Shown one piece after another: positions 50,801-60,312 of a stretch of 64,000 nucleotides of DNA. The DNA comes from Melitaea cinxia (Eukaryota > Arthropoda > Insecta > Lepidoptera > Nymphalidae): contig NC_059406.1 in assembly GCF_905220565.1 (NCBI RefSeq), positions 9,124,001 to 9,188,000 on the forward strand, given 5' to 3'. A program made the translations under genes and the position numbers. The notes below the pieces were generated by a model. It saw nothing but the letters and a program-made list of their open reading frames with translations. It searched no databases and was not told where the DNA came from. Each line of letters begins with the position of its first letter. Within the stretch, counting starts at the first letter, position 1.

Positions 50801-53800
50801 TTGGAATAGACTTTCTCTTACATAATATTAATTTAACTTCACTACATTTGGCTTAAAATGATACTAAATGAATATTTTTCTTTATAATTATAATAAATTA
50901 AATTAAATTCAGAAAAAATATTTACGATCTATAATAATGAAATAACTGTCATTAATCAATATATACATATACTTAATAAAAATTTAAGGGATCGCTGCCT
51001 GTGCATGGAAGATAGTCAAGTCTTTCACTTTGGACAAAGGGTTTTTTGAATAACTGCTTATATTTAAACTTAAGAAATAAGATGAGAAATATGTTGCCGA
51101 TTTGGAGGCTGGTATATTTCTGATTCTCACACAGTATATTATTACATTCATGTCTCTTCAAAACAAGTCCAAGAATTAATTAATATCTATGCTTAATAAT
51201 ATCGCTGCCCGGTGGCAAAGCAAAGTCAGCGGAACAGTCACGTACTAATTTAACACGGAGGTCTGGGGTGCATGCATAACTAGATATATAGGAATAATAA
51301 TAACTAGATATATATGAGAAGAAAAAATATAATTTGGACCTTTATCAACACAAATAGCACCTAAAACAGTGATCGTTACAATTTTTGTCTGTTTGTCTGT
51401 GCGTTTGTGCACGCTAATCTCGGAAACGGCTAATCCGATTTCGATGTGGTTCACTAATATATTGTGGTAAGCTTTACTTAACATTTAGTGTTTGTTTCGC
51501 GTCAATCGCTTCATAATTAAAAAAGATATGCCAATTTAAAGAATCACGTTGAACATGTAAATATCCAAATGACGGTGTTTATAATCCTAATTAAACCACA
51601 AGATATATAAAAAAAATGCTGTCCGAAGTCACTATTCCACGCGGACGAAGTCGTGGGCATACCTAGTATGACATAAAATATGGTTAACAATTGACGATTA
51701 GTATAAAAAAATACAAGTTTGGGCATTTAAATAGGATCTTGATGTAATTTCATTAATCGTTGTATATTTTAATACAAAACACAGTCCACGTCGGATTAAA
51801 AAAAAATATAGGTAAGAAATCATGACTATTTGATACTTTTTGATAGAGTATATAAAATTACATTTGATATTTCAGGGTTGTCGCGTATTACAAGTTTGAA
51901 AATTCAGAGTTTTTTATACATAAATACGATGATCCGACATATGAAAAACTTATATTCTACGATATTTTAAAAGCCTTGATGATACAAGCGGACCATTGGA
52001 TTAAATATCGTCAGTTCATTGCAGACGGTCACTATGTTATCATCGACATGGAGCACTATTCCTTGAAGATGGTTCCCAAAGTAAACATTATGTATTTTCG
52101 GGACTTCCTGATATATTTATTGGTAACTATTTATGGGCAATAATTATAACACTTAAGTAATAATTTTACATAGACCGCATTTATTTCTGATGCTAGATGA
52201 GGTAGCTTGAAGGCCGTAAGCAAACCTGGCTCATAGGCACTGCCACAAAGTCAGTCATTATACTATGTCCTAGTTGGATGGAAACTCGCAATAATTAAAA
52301 ATTTAGGAAGAGGTGGGATAAACCGACTACTAAGCAGCAAAGAACATCTAGGGAACGCCACGTCACCTGAATGAAATGGCACATTACTGTAGGAACAGTA
52401 GCCTAAAATGTCAACCAAATAAGCTGAATTTTGTAAAAAATGATTTTGGAGTTAGATTACTAAAAGCCGCATTAAGCTCTTAGCTCCGATAACGCAACGG
52501 CGATAAAGTCAATATACAGATTTGTATATTGGACACATTATTTAAATTTTAAACCTACAAAGGTTATATTAGCTTTAATACCTAAACAAGTCGGTAATAC
52601 TGTATCATAATATAAGTTTAGCATACGGAGTCTGTCAACTATTTCATCTAGATAATTCCTTTTCAATATTTAACTTTCACTTTTTTAATATTTTAGGAGG
52701 GCATGCCAGTTATACTAAAAAAGGTAATAGCTGTTAATGCTCCGTCTTATTACGATAAATTGTACGCCCTTATAAAGCCTGCTTTACCGTCCGAGATTTG
52801 TGATCTGGTAAGCATTTTAAATTTTCATTAACAATTTTAATTAATAAATCTACACGTAATATAAAGCTACATCTATAATCTATAATAATTAATATATATA
52901 AAAGCGAAAGGTCACTCACTCATCACGAAATCTCCGAAACTATAACACCTACAAACTTGAAATTTGGCAAGTAGGCTCCTTATAGGACGTAGGCATCCGC
53001 TAAGAACGGATTTTACGAAAATCGACCCCTAAGGGGGTAAAGCGGGGGTTGAAAGTTTGTATGAAAGTCCTATGTTTTTGAAGTAAGAGACTTGAAATTC
53101 AAAATATACGCTCTTTAGATGGTGAGAAGGTGTCCAAATAATGTATCTTTAGACAGCAACTCCCTTTTGGGGTTACAACGGGGGATGATAGGTTGACTCC
53201 CTCATCACGAAATCTCCGGAACTATAACACCTACAAACTTGAAATTTGGCAAGTAGGCTCCTTATAGAACGTAGGCATCCGCTAAGAACGGATTTTATGA
53301 AAATCGACCCCTTAGGGGGTAAAACGGGGGTTGAAAGTTTGTATGAAAGTCCTATGTTTTTGAAGTAAGAGACTTGAAATTTAAAATGTAAGCTCTTTAG
53401 ATGGTGAGAAGGTGTCCAAATAATGTATCTTTAGACAGCAACTCCCTTTTGGGGTTAAAACGGGGGATGGTAGATTGATTCACTCATCACGAAATCTCCG
53501 GAACTATAACAGCTACAAACTTGAAATTTGGCAGGTAGACTCCTTATAAAACGTAGACATCCGCTAAGAATGGATTTCACGAAACTCGACCGCTAAGGGG
53601 GTAAAACGGGGTTTGAAAGTTTGTATGAAAGTCCTATGTTTTGAAGTAAGAGACTTGAAATTTAAAATATTCGCTCTTTAGATGGTGAGAAAGTGTCTAA
53701 ATAATGCATCGTAATCTATATATATAAAAGAGAAAGGTCACTAACTCACTCATCACGAGAACTCAAAATCCATCCAGGTTTGACAAAGATAAAATTTGGC

Positions 53801-56175
53801 AGGGAGGTAGATTATAGTTAGCAGACGTCCGCTAAGAACGGATTTTTACGATATTCCACCGCTAAGGGGGTTTAATTGGGGTTGATAGTTTGTATGAAAC
53901 ATATACAGCCTGAAAATAAAACTAAAAATGTGATGTATAGAGAGGTTTTATAAAAATAACTATTAAATTATACTAAATTGTGCATTTTAAAAAGTTACTC
54001 AGTTTGATAAGCATTTCAAGTGACTGAAATAAAAAAATAATTTGCGTTAAACATCTTAAAAGTAATGCATATCTTTAAACCACGCGGACGGAGTCGCGGA
54101 CAACAGTTAGTGTATTATAAAACAAAGTCCCCAAAAGTGTATGTGGTCGATTCGCTCAAAATCTACTGAACGGATTTTCATGCGGTTTCACCAATAGCAA
54201 GAGGCAGGTTTACGGAACGGCTAAGCCGATTTTGATGAGAGCTTCACTGGAAGTTTGCCGGGAAAACTTTGTGACACACTAATTTCAACGCGGGCGAAGC
54301 CGCGGGCACAGCTAGTTTAATATAAAGCTGAATAGTTTGTTTGTTTTAACGCGCTTATCTCGGGAACTACTGGTTCGAATTAAAAAAAAATTGTGTCAGA
54401 TAGTCCTTCCGGAGGATTTTAGTATGTACCTTTTTTTCTGAAATTAACGTGGATGAAACCATCAGGTACGGCTATTATATTTATATAATTATTGATTAAT
54501 TATTGTCTATATTAAGAATACTTATATTTTTTTTTTATGTCACTAGGTCGGCAAACAAGCGTACGGCTCACCTGATGGTAAGCGATTACCGTAGCTTATA
54601 GACGCCTGCAACACCAGAAGCATTGCAAGCGCGTTGCCAACCCAATCCCCAATCCCCCCAGGAGCTCTGGTCACCTTACTCACCAACAGGAACACAATAC
54701 TGCTTGAAAACGGTATTATTTTGCTGTGATCTTCTGTAAGGTCGAGGTACTACCCCAGTCGGGCTGCTCCATATTTTGAGCAGGAAATTCCTGCTGTGCC
54801 CTACCTCAGTTAAATTAAATAAATGAATTGATATCATGTTACCCTATTTACGAATATATTCAAGATGGTTTTTTGGTAATTGTGGGGTCGATTACCGTTC
54901 AGAGATTACTTTATTATTTTGGTGCAGATTTAAGTATATTTTTTTAACCGACTTCAAAAAAAGGAGGAGGTTACTTTATTCGACCGTAAAAATATATATA
55001 TATGTTCGGGTATAACTCCGTCGTTTATGAACCGATTTTGATAATTCTTGTTTCGTTGGAAAGGAAATATCCCTAGTTTGGTACCATGATAAGGAAACCA
55101 GGTTCTGATGATGGGATCCCAGAGAAATCAAGGGAAACTCTCGAAAAGCCGCATAACTTTTTACTGGGTATACCGATTTTGATGATTTTAAATTTAATCG
55201 AAACCCAATGTTTTTTATGTGGTCACATTTAAATTTCATTGAGATCTGATTACAACTTTTGGAGTAATCTTTGATAATGCGTATTTACTCGACAATTTTT
55301 TTGTCTACCTACGTACTTGTCGATATAATTGAAGGCGGTTTTTCTTCGTTTGCCTGCAAACACAATCATATTATATTTTATTATATCATCATTTTATTTT
55401 TCAGGTACATTTCTATCCCAACTATGAAGGTCTATATAAACACATTGATAAAAAATACTTACCTTCTGAATACGGAGGTGAAGCAGAAAGTATGTACGAA
55501 AAAAGTAGAAATTTGATAAAAGAGATAAATGAAGAAAGGTAACATTAATACTTAACAGTACTATTATAATTTATTTTTTTGAGTGATGAACGAAACAACG
55601 ACTAACAACTACGTGTTTTTTTTTTCGATATTTTCATTTAAAAAATTGAATGTAAGAAGTTTCTCAAATGAATAGTTTTTCTTTTTATTTAATCAATTTT
55701 CGTATTTCAATTTTTTTGAACATATACTCGTGAACCTAGATATAAGCTTAAAGTAATTCCAGCTGTGGCTATAACATTTGAGTTCAGTTGGAGACAGCTA
55801 ATTCCACTACTGGAATATCTATAATTTGGGGATTATTTAAAATAAACGGTAAAAATTCTAAATATATACATAGAAAAGTAGTTTAACTTTCAGAAAAACA
55901 AAGTCCTTAAAAATATATTCCATTTAAGAAAAGCAATTCTTACTAAATATAAATCTTAATCTTAGGTTGAATACATATAGAGGTTTAAAGAATCGTCGTC
56001 ATTGAGAATGTATGATTTGTGTATGATTGTATGTCATGTATGATTAATGTATATTTGGTATTACAGAAAGTTCTTTCTAAACGAAGAGCTGTGGAAAGCG
56101 GATTTGAAGAAGAAACCAAAACATAGCACCAACGGAGCAATGAACGGCTCCTTCAAAGCCTTAGCTATAGATTAG
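41823..56175 (+). CDS. CRAL-TRIO domain protein B (alpha-TTP-like), complete
   Basis: A predicted cytosolic hydrophobic-ligand carrier of the CRAL-TRIO family; ligand unknown. Coding exons: 41823-41901, 47922-48081, 51876-52122, 52697-52807, 55405-55538, 56067-56175; total 840 nt, 279 aa, phases 1,2,0,0,2 as in gene A. Exon 2 (160 nt) and exon 4 (111 nt) have the same lengths as in gene A. The N-terminal region has YIREWMSKEPYLPQDF and YVLTKFIHSC; the lipid-binding region has HYVIIDMEHYSLKM, EGMPVILKKVIAVNAP (163-178) and LPSEYGG (218-224). The C-terminus has a Lys-rich stretch (KADLKKKPKH) then GSFKALAID. All introns are GT-AG. For exon 3 an in-phase donor at 52081 (AAA|GTAAAC) would drop 14 residues; the one at 52123 is preferred because it restores the paralogue length exactly. 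The ATG lies directly after a TTTAG acceptor. Introns 2 and 4 carry 1.42-kb direct repeats that look identical. Confidence 0.92.
42660..43990 (+). pseudogene. RTE-like LINE remnant lacking its reverse transcriptase
   Basis: The plus strand first encodes degraded AP-endonuclease sequence: a TRRESED segment, then YEDISKAIHGT, MGYYNAKVG and NTVTRNQIDLFIADKRHIQR, matching the GDFNAKVG and P(N/D)GVTRNQIDY motifs of RTE-type endonucleases. After a linker (QFQLELQNLFESLETT) the sequence jumps to the characteristic C-terminal region: AMEQAKLRVSLKVRIRNE, RTKVADIAHRISKLK, QWADHLCRKTEGRWDKPVLE, IAENRDI and LGEAYVRKRADVYW. The palm with YADD is absent, so roughly the middle of ORF2 has been deleted. Several stops and frameshifts. 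Confidence 0.75.
44852..45142 (+). repeat. AACCGACTTC element, internally deleted
   Basis: Both ends are present (AACCAACTTCAAAAAAGGAG; GTTTGCGAGCAAATACAATT) but only about 290 bp long versus about 615 in full copies. Confidence 0.6.
45395..45620 (-). repeat. LINE-type 3' repeat, reverse
   Basis: It begins with a TTTA run, then TTAGTGTACACCAAAATACA, and includes AGACTGGGCCCCTACCTACA. Similar GTACACCAA(A/C)A starts occur at about 280 and 36530. Class uncertain. Confidence 0.35.
45926..46235. mobile_element. hAT-type MITE with central 24-bp hairpin
   Basis: A 310-bp element with imperfect inverted ends CAGTGCCGGATTTATA and TATAAATCCAGGACTG, flanked by the exact 8-bp duplication CTCTCAGC (45918-45925 and 46236-46243). 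Inside are perfect 24-bp inverted arms (45994-46017 and 46029-46052) around an 11-base loop, and repeated CTGCCGCCCC units. Non-coding. Confidence 0.82.
46789..47040 (-). repeat. AACCGACTTC element, short reverse copy
   Basis: It runs from ACTTGCAAACGAAAAACTGCG to TTTTGGAAATCGGTTA. It lacks the central units; about 250 bp. Confidence 0.55.
48254..49692 (+). mobile_element. Helitron-like element, direct repeat copy 1 (gene B intron 2)
   Basis: It starts TCTATATCTATAATAATATA and ends in the hairpin region CGCGGGCGAAGCCGCG followed by GGCACAGCTAG and T. A TC start, a hairpin a few bases before a CTAG end and an A/T target fit Helitrons. The interior consists of roughly 275-290-bp tandem units each beginning CATCACGAAATCTCCG (starts near 48298, 48589 and 48864), then a different 3' part. 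Positions 48271-49692 match 52894-54315 with no difference seen by eye and no net indel. No coding capacity. Confidence 0.75.
49972..50110 (+). repeat. LINE/SINE-type retroelement fragment
   Basis: It shares GTGTCGTAAGAGGCGACTAA, GGGATAACCATCCAACTGCT and GGCCGAAGACGGACAGCAGC with 62631-62957, without the 3' tail. Confidence 0.6.
52123..52696. other. Gene B intron 3
   Basis: A 574-bp intron, GT-AG. Part (52190-52440) is less AT-biased and may be an old repeat, unidentified. Confidence 0.5.
52872..54315 (+). mobile_element. Helitron-like element, direct repeat copy 2 (gene B intron 4)
   Basis: Same orientation and same structure as 48254-49692, starting after ATCTATAATC and ending GGCACAGCTAG at 54315. 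The left end differs from copy 1 by a few bases in the TA-rich leader; from 52894 on I see no mismatch. The flanks differ, so the match stops at the element boundary. Another Helitron-like start (TATAAAGCTGAATAGTTTG) follows directly at 54322. Confidence 0.75.
54545..54800 (+). repeat. Dispersed repeat with GCAAACAAGCGTACGGCTC
   Basis: It reads TCGGCAAACAAGCGTACGGC, CACCTGATGGTAAGCG, GACGCCTGCAACACCAGAAG and ends near TACCCCAGTCGGGCTGC. I recognise it as a repeat common across Lepidoptera. A reverse relative is at 33955-34165. Confidence 0.65.
54946..55368 (+). repeat. AACCGACTTC element abutting gene B exon 5
   Basis: A copy with both ends (AACCGACTTCAAAAAAAGG; GTTTGCCTGCAAACACAATC), about 420 bp, ending 36 bp before exon 5 at 55405. 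The acceptor region (TTTTATTTTTCAG) lies between. Confidence 0.7.
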
Positions 56176-56547
56176 TTAGCATCATTCAAGCCGCTACCAG
56201 TAGCTAATTGAAGGAGATAAAATCATGTTATGTTCTTGAGGATGTATACCTATATCACATACTTTTATAGGTTTGGAAATCTTTAATATGTGTATGTCTT
56301 TTTTTCTTATGTTGCATTACTTAAAACGTTTTATTTTTTATTTGATAATGTTCTCCGATTCTTCTTTCTGTGTTACATTAGTTAGCTCACCTCTAAACTG
56401 ACCTCTTTAAAAATAAGCTTTAATAGATTTTTTGTGTACAATGTACATAGTTTTTTGTACATATGTACCGTTGATGCAGTGATACATTCGATGAAAATTA
56501 TACTATAACTGTGAATTTAAAAAAAAGAAAACAATGTTTGATATCAA

Positions 56548-56553
56548 AATAAA
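56548..56553 (+). terminator. Candidate poly(A) signal of gene B
   Basis: AATAAA 373 nt after the stop codon, followed by GCGCGTTTTCTC, a T-rich downstream region. No earlier AATAAA was seen in the 3' region. Confidence 0.5.
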
Positions 56554-56728
56554 AATATGCGCGTTTTCTCAAGCAAAAACAGTTGCTTAGTTTAAAATTA
56601 AAACGCTATCTGGTATTATAAACATACATGCATGTATAGTATTCTTTTTGGAATTAAATTTGTAAAAAAAGTTTGATATAGTAATTTTAACTCCCGTATA
56701 AACATATTTGGTAATTGGACAACTTTTT

Positions 56729-57343
56729 AACCGACTTCCAAAAAAGGAGGAGGTTCTCAATTCGACTGTATTTTTTTTTTTTTTTTTTTATGTATGTTAC
56801 ATCAGAACTTTTGACCGGGTAGACCGATTTCGACAAATTTTGTTTTAATCGAAAGGTGGTGTGTGCCAATTGGTCCCATTTAAATTTATTTGAGATCTAA
56901 CAACTACTTTTCGAGTTATATGTAATAATGCGTTTTTACTTGACGCTTTTTTCGTCGACCTATGTTGTATTATACCGCATAACTTTCTACTGGATGTATC
57001 GATTTTGATAACTCTTTTTTTGTTGGAAAGGGGATATCCCTAGTTTGGTACCATGATAAGGAAACCAGGATCTGATGATGGGATCCCAGATAAATCGAGG
57101 GAAACTCTCGAAAATCCGCAATAACTTTTTACTGGGTGAACCGATTTTGATAATTTTTAATTCAATCGAAAGCTGATGCTTATCATGTGGTCACAGATAA
57201 ATTTTATTGAGATCTGATAACTACTTTTTGAGTAATCTTTAATAACGCGTAGTTGCTTGACTATTTTTTCGTCGATCTACGTTGTATTACTTGTCGATGT
57301 AATTGAAGTCGGTTTTTTTTCGTTTGCGAGCAAACACAATTAT
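56729..57343 (+). repeat. AACCGACTTC element, full length reference copy
   Basis: Ends AACCGACTTCCAAAAAAGGA and GAAGTCGGTTTTTTTTCG, giving a 10-bp inverted pair AACCGACTTC/GAAGTCGGTT. Outside the right arm lies the hairpin GTTTGCGAGCAAAC and ACAATTAT. Internal ACCGATTTTGATAA-type motifs start at 56998 and 57140, a 142-bp period. Non-coding; no class assigned. Confidence 0.75.
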
Positions 57344-58306
57344 TTCATTTAAAACCACAATTCGTCCTAAGTATTAACCTCTTTATCAAGATAGTAAATA
57401 AATAGGTTCAACATACACACAGTCAACTGTTCCATTGTACTTCTTGTGAACACCTTATATATATAAATTTTAAAAAATGTATACATAAATACTCCCAAAC
57501 TCTAGGGGCATAACTCAAGACTAATCATACTTGGAGCGAAAGACAGTATCAACCATACCGTGCCAACTATACCGATAGGCCTTATTAACCTACAGAGCGC
57601 ACAGTAAATGTAGTTTTAATATAGAAAGGTCAACGTCTCCGACATATTAAGGTCAAAATGCGTCGTAATAAAAAGAAAGTAACTGTGAAATTTGGAAACG
57701 ATAACTTTAGTGGGTTAAAGTAGTGAGCGGTGTTTGTAGTACACTATGTAGCGATTGTTTCATCACTTTGCACACTTTATTTGATTTTTATAACATTATT
57801 GAATTATTTAAAGAAATTACTAATGTTAGTAGTAATTTTAATAAGTAATAATTTTAAAATAACTCGTATACAAAGCTCGTGTGTATAAAAAATAATAATT
57901 TTGTACAAAATTGAATGGGATTGAGTTTGATGGTAATGTTAAAAATTTTTTGGGAGTGTAGTTTCGGAAAAAAGGTTCGTGTTTAAAAATGGCATTTAAT
58001 ACACGTACAATGTTTAAAAATATTTTATTTGTTATAATAGGTAGTTAGTATGTCAAAAATTAAAAGAAAAATGTAATTAATGTTACATTTTAATAATAAG
58101 ATTTAAGAATAAGTCAAAATGAATAAACATAAATCTAATTCTTTGCTGAAATTTACTTTCGTTTAAAAATGTATAAAAAATAGATATACACCGTAAAATA
58201 CTTAAAGTAACTTCAAAAACGTGTGTCTTAATATAATGGTAAACGCCGTATATAAAATAATTGAAAAATAATTATCGTAAAAACCAAAAAAAAACAAATT
58301 CACAAA

Positions 58307-59114
58307 TCTATAATCTATATACCTATATAAAAGCGAAAGGTCACTCATCACGAAATCTCCGAAACTATAACACCTACAAACTTGAAACTTGGCAGGTAGG
58401 CTCCTTATAGGATTTTACGAAACTCGACACCTAAGGGGGTAAAACGGGGGTTGCAAGTTTGTATGAAAGTCCTATGTTTTTGAAGTAAGAGACTTAAAAT
58501 TAAAAATGTATGCTCTATAGATGATGAGAAGGTGTCCAAATAATGTATTTTTAGAAATTAACTCCCTTTTGGGGTTAAAACGGGGGATAGTAGGTTGACT
58601 CACTCGTCACGAAATCTCCGCAACTATAACAGCCACAAACTTGAAATTTGGCAGGTAGGCTCCTTATAGGACGTAGGCATCCGCTAATAACGGATTTTAC
58701 GAAACACGACCCCTACGGAGGTAAAACGGGGATTGGAAGTTTGTATGAAAGTCCTATGTTTTTGATGTAAGGGACTTGAAATTTAAAATGTATGCTCTAT
58801 ATGTGGTGACAAGGTGTTCAAATAATCTATCTTTAGAAATCAACTCCCTTTTGGGGTTATAACGGGCGATGGCAGGTTGACTAACTCATCACGAAATCTC
58901 CGAAACTATAACAGCTACAAACTTGAAATTTGGTAAGTAGATTCCTTATCGGGCGTAGACATCCTCTAAGAACAAATTTTAGGAAACTCGACCACTAAGG
59001 GGATAAAACGGGGGTTGAAAGTTTGTATGAAAGTCCTATGATTTTGAAGTAAGAGACTTGAAATTTAAAATGTACGTTCTATAGATGGTGAGAAGATATC
59101 TAAATAATGCATCG

Positions 59115-59199
<85 letters not shown>

Positions 59200-59848
59200 T
59201 ATATATGTAAAAGAGAAAGGTCACTGACTCACTCATCACGAGAACTCAAAAATCGCTGGATGGTCCATCCATCCAAAGTTAGCAGGGAGGTAGATTATAG
59301 TTAGTAGACGCCCGCTAAGAACGGATTTTGCGATATTCCACCGCTAAAGGGGTTTAATTGGGGTTGATAGTTTAAATGAAATATATACAGCAGCTATAAG
59401 TTTGCCCGATAGGTTATTTATACTGCAGCCTGAAAATAAAACTAAAAATGTGGTACACCACAGAGGTTTTATAAAAATAACTATTAAATTATACTAAATT
59501 GTGCCTTTTAAAAAGTTACTCAGTGTGATAAGCATTTCAAGTGACTGAAATAAAAAAATAATTTGTGCTAAACATCTTGATAGTAATGCATATCTTCATA
59601 ACCGAGCGGACGTAGTCGCGGGCAACAATTAGTGTATTATACAATAAAATCCCCAAAAGTGTATGTGATCGATTCCCTCAAAATCTACTGAACGGATTTT
59701 CATGCGGTTTCACCAGTGGAGAGAGGGCTTCAAGGGGAAGGTTTACGGAAAGGCTAAGCCGATTTTGATGAGAGTTTCACTGGAAGTTTGCCGGGAAAAC
59801 TTTGTGACACACTGGTTTAAACGCGGGCGTAGCCACGGGCACAGCTAG
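58307..59848 (+). mobile_element. Helitron-like element, diverged copy 3
   Basis: Same structure as the gene B intron copies (CATCACGAAATCTCCG units, CGCGGGCGTAGCCACGGG, end ACAGCTAG) but with many substitutions, a deletion in the first unit and an AT microsatellite (59117-59208) inside. It is therefore older than the intron 2/4 pair. Confidence 0.7.
59117..59208. repeat. AT microsatellite inside Helitron-like copy 3
   Basis: AT run to 59184, then imperfect TATAC/GTAT units. It occupies the position of a short TATATATAAAAGAG sequence in the other copies, so it expanded from the element. Confidence 0.9.
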
Positions 59849-60312
59849 TATTTGTATAAATACAAATATCAATCGCGACCCGCAGGTGTTTAGGCGCCTA
59901 CACGGCACGCACCACTACACCGTAGCGAATATTAATTGTTTTTAAAATATTTTGTTTTAAATTAACAAAGAAATTGCAAAATAAAACTGATTCTAACGTA
60001 TACATTACAAAACAAATAGTCAGATACAATCTCCACTAGGCAGTTAAACATGAAAAAAATACAACTTACATAAAACTAAAAAACACTTTTTTTTAAATAA
60101 CTACAAATAATTCGGATGAATCATATGATCAATACGGAAAAATACAGATGCATATTTTATGACAACTTATTTGAATACGTTATCTAACATGATAATACAT
60201 GTAGGTATGGAAACCAATTGTCCAGATTTTTTTTGAAATGGAAGTCATAACACTGGACATAACGTTTTTAAAATAATAGGAATACTCTTATGAATCTCTT
60301 CAATATATCATT

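Larger units (their letters stand above)
48082..51875. other. Gene B intron 2
   Basis: Besides the Helitron-like copy it holds a retroelement tail (49972-50110), an unusual GATCAGG/CCTGATC-rich palindromic patch (50130-50260), an AACCGACTTC piece (50591-50810, reverse) and another Helitron-like 3' end (CCACGCGGACGAAGTCGTGG then CTAG at 51663-51666). The rest is AT-rich. Confidence 0.6.
56176..60312. other. Convergent spacer between genes B and C
   Basis: Gene B 3' UTR, a full AACCGACTTC element (56729-57343), an AT-rich stretch with nothing recognised (57350-58300) and a diverged Helitron-like copy (58307-59848). Confidence 0.65.

Noticed and set aside
52066..52081. Earlier donor for gene B exon 3 (AAA|GTAAAC)
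   Set aside because: It is in phase but would remove 14 residues present at the same positions in gene A; the donor at 52123 gives equal protein lengths. Alternative use remains possible.
59036..59304. Open frames with IYIY repeats on both strands
   Set aside because: They read through the AT tract in the Helitron-like copy 3.
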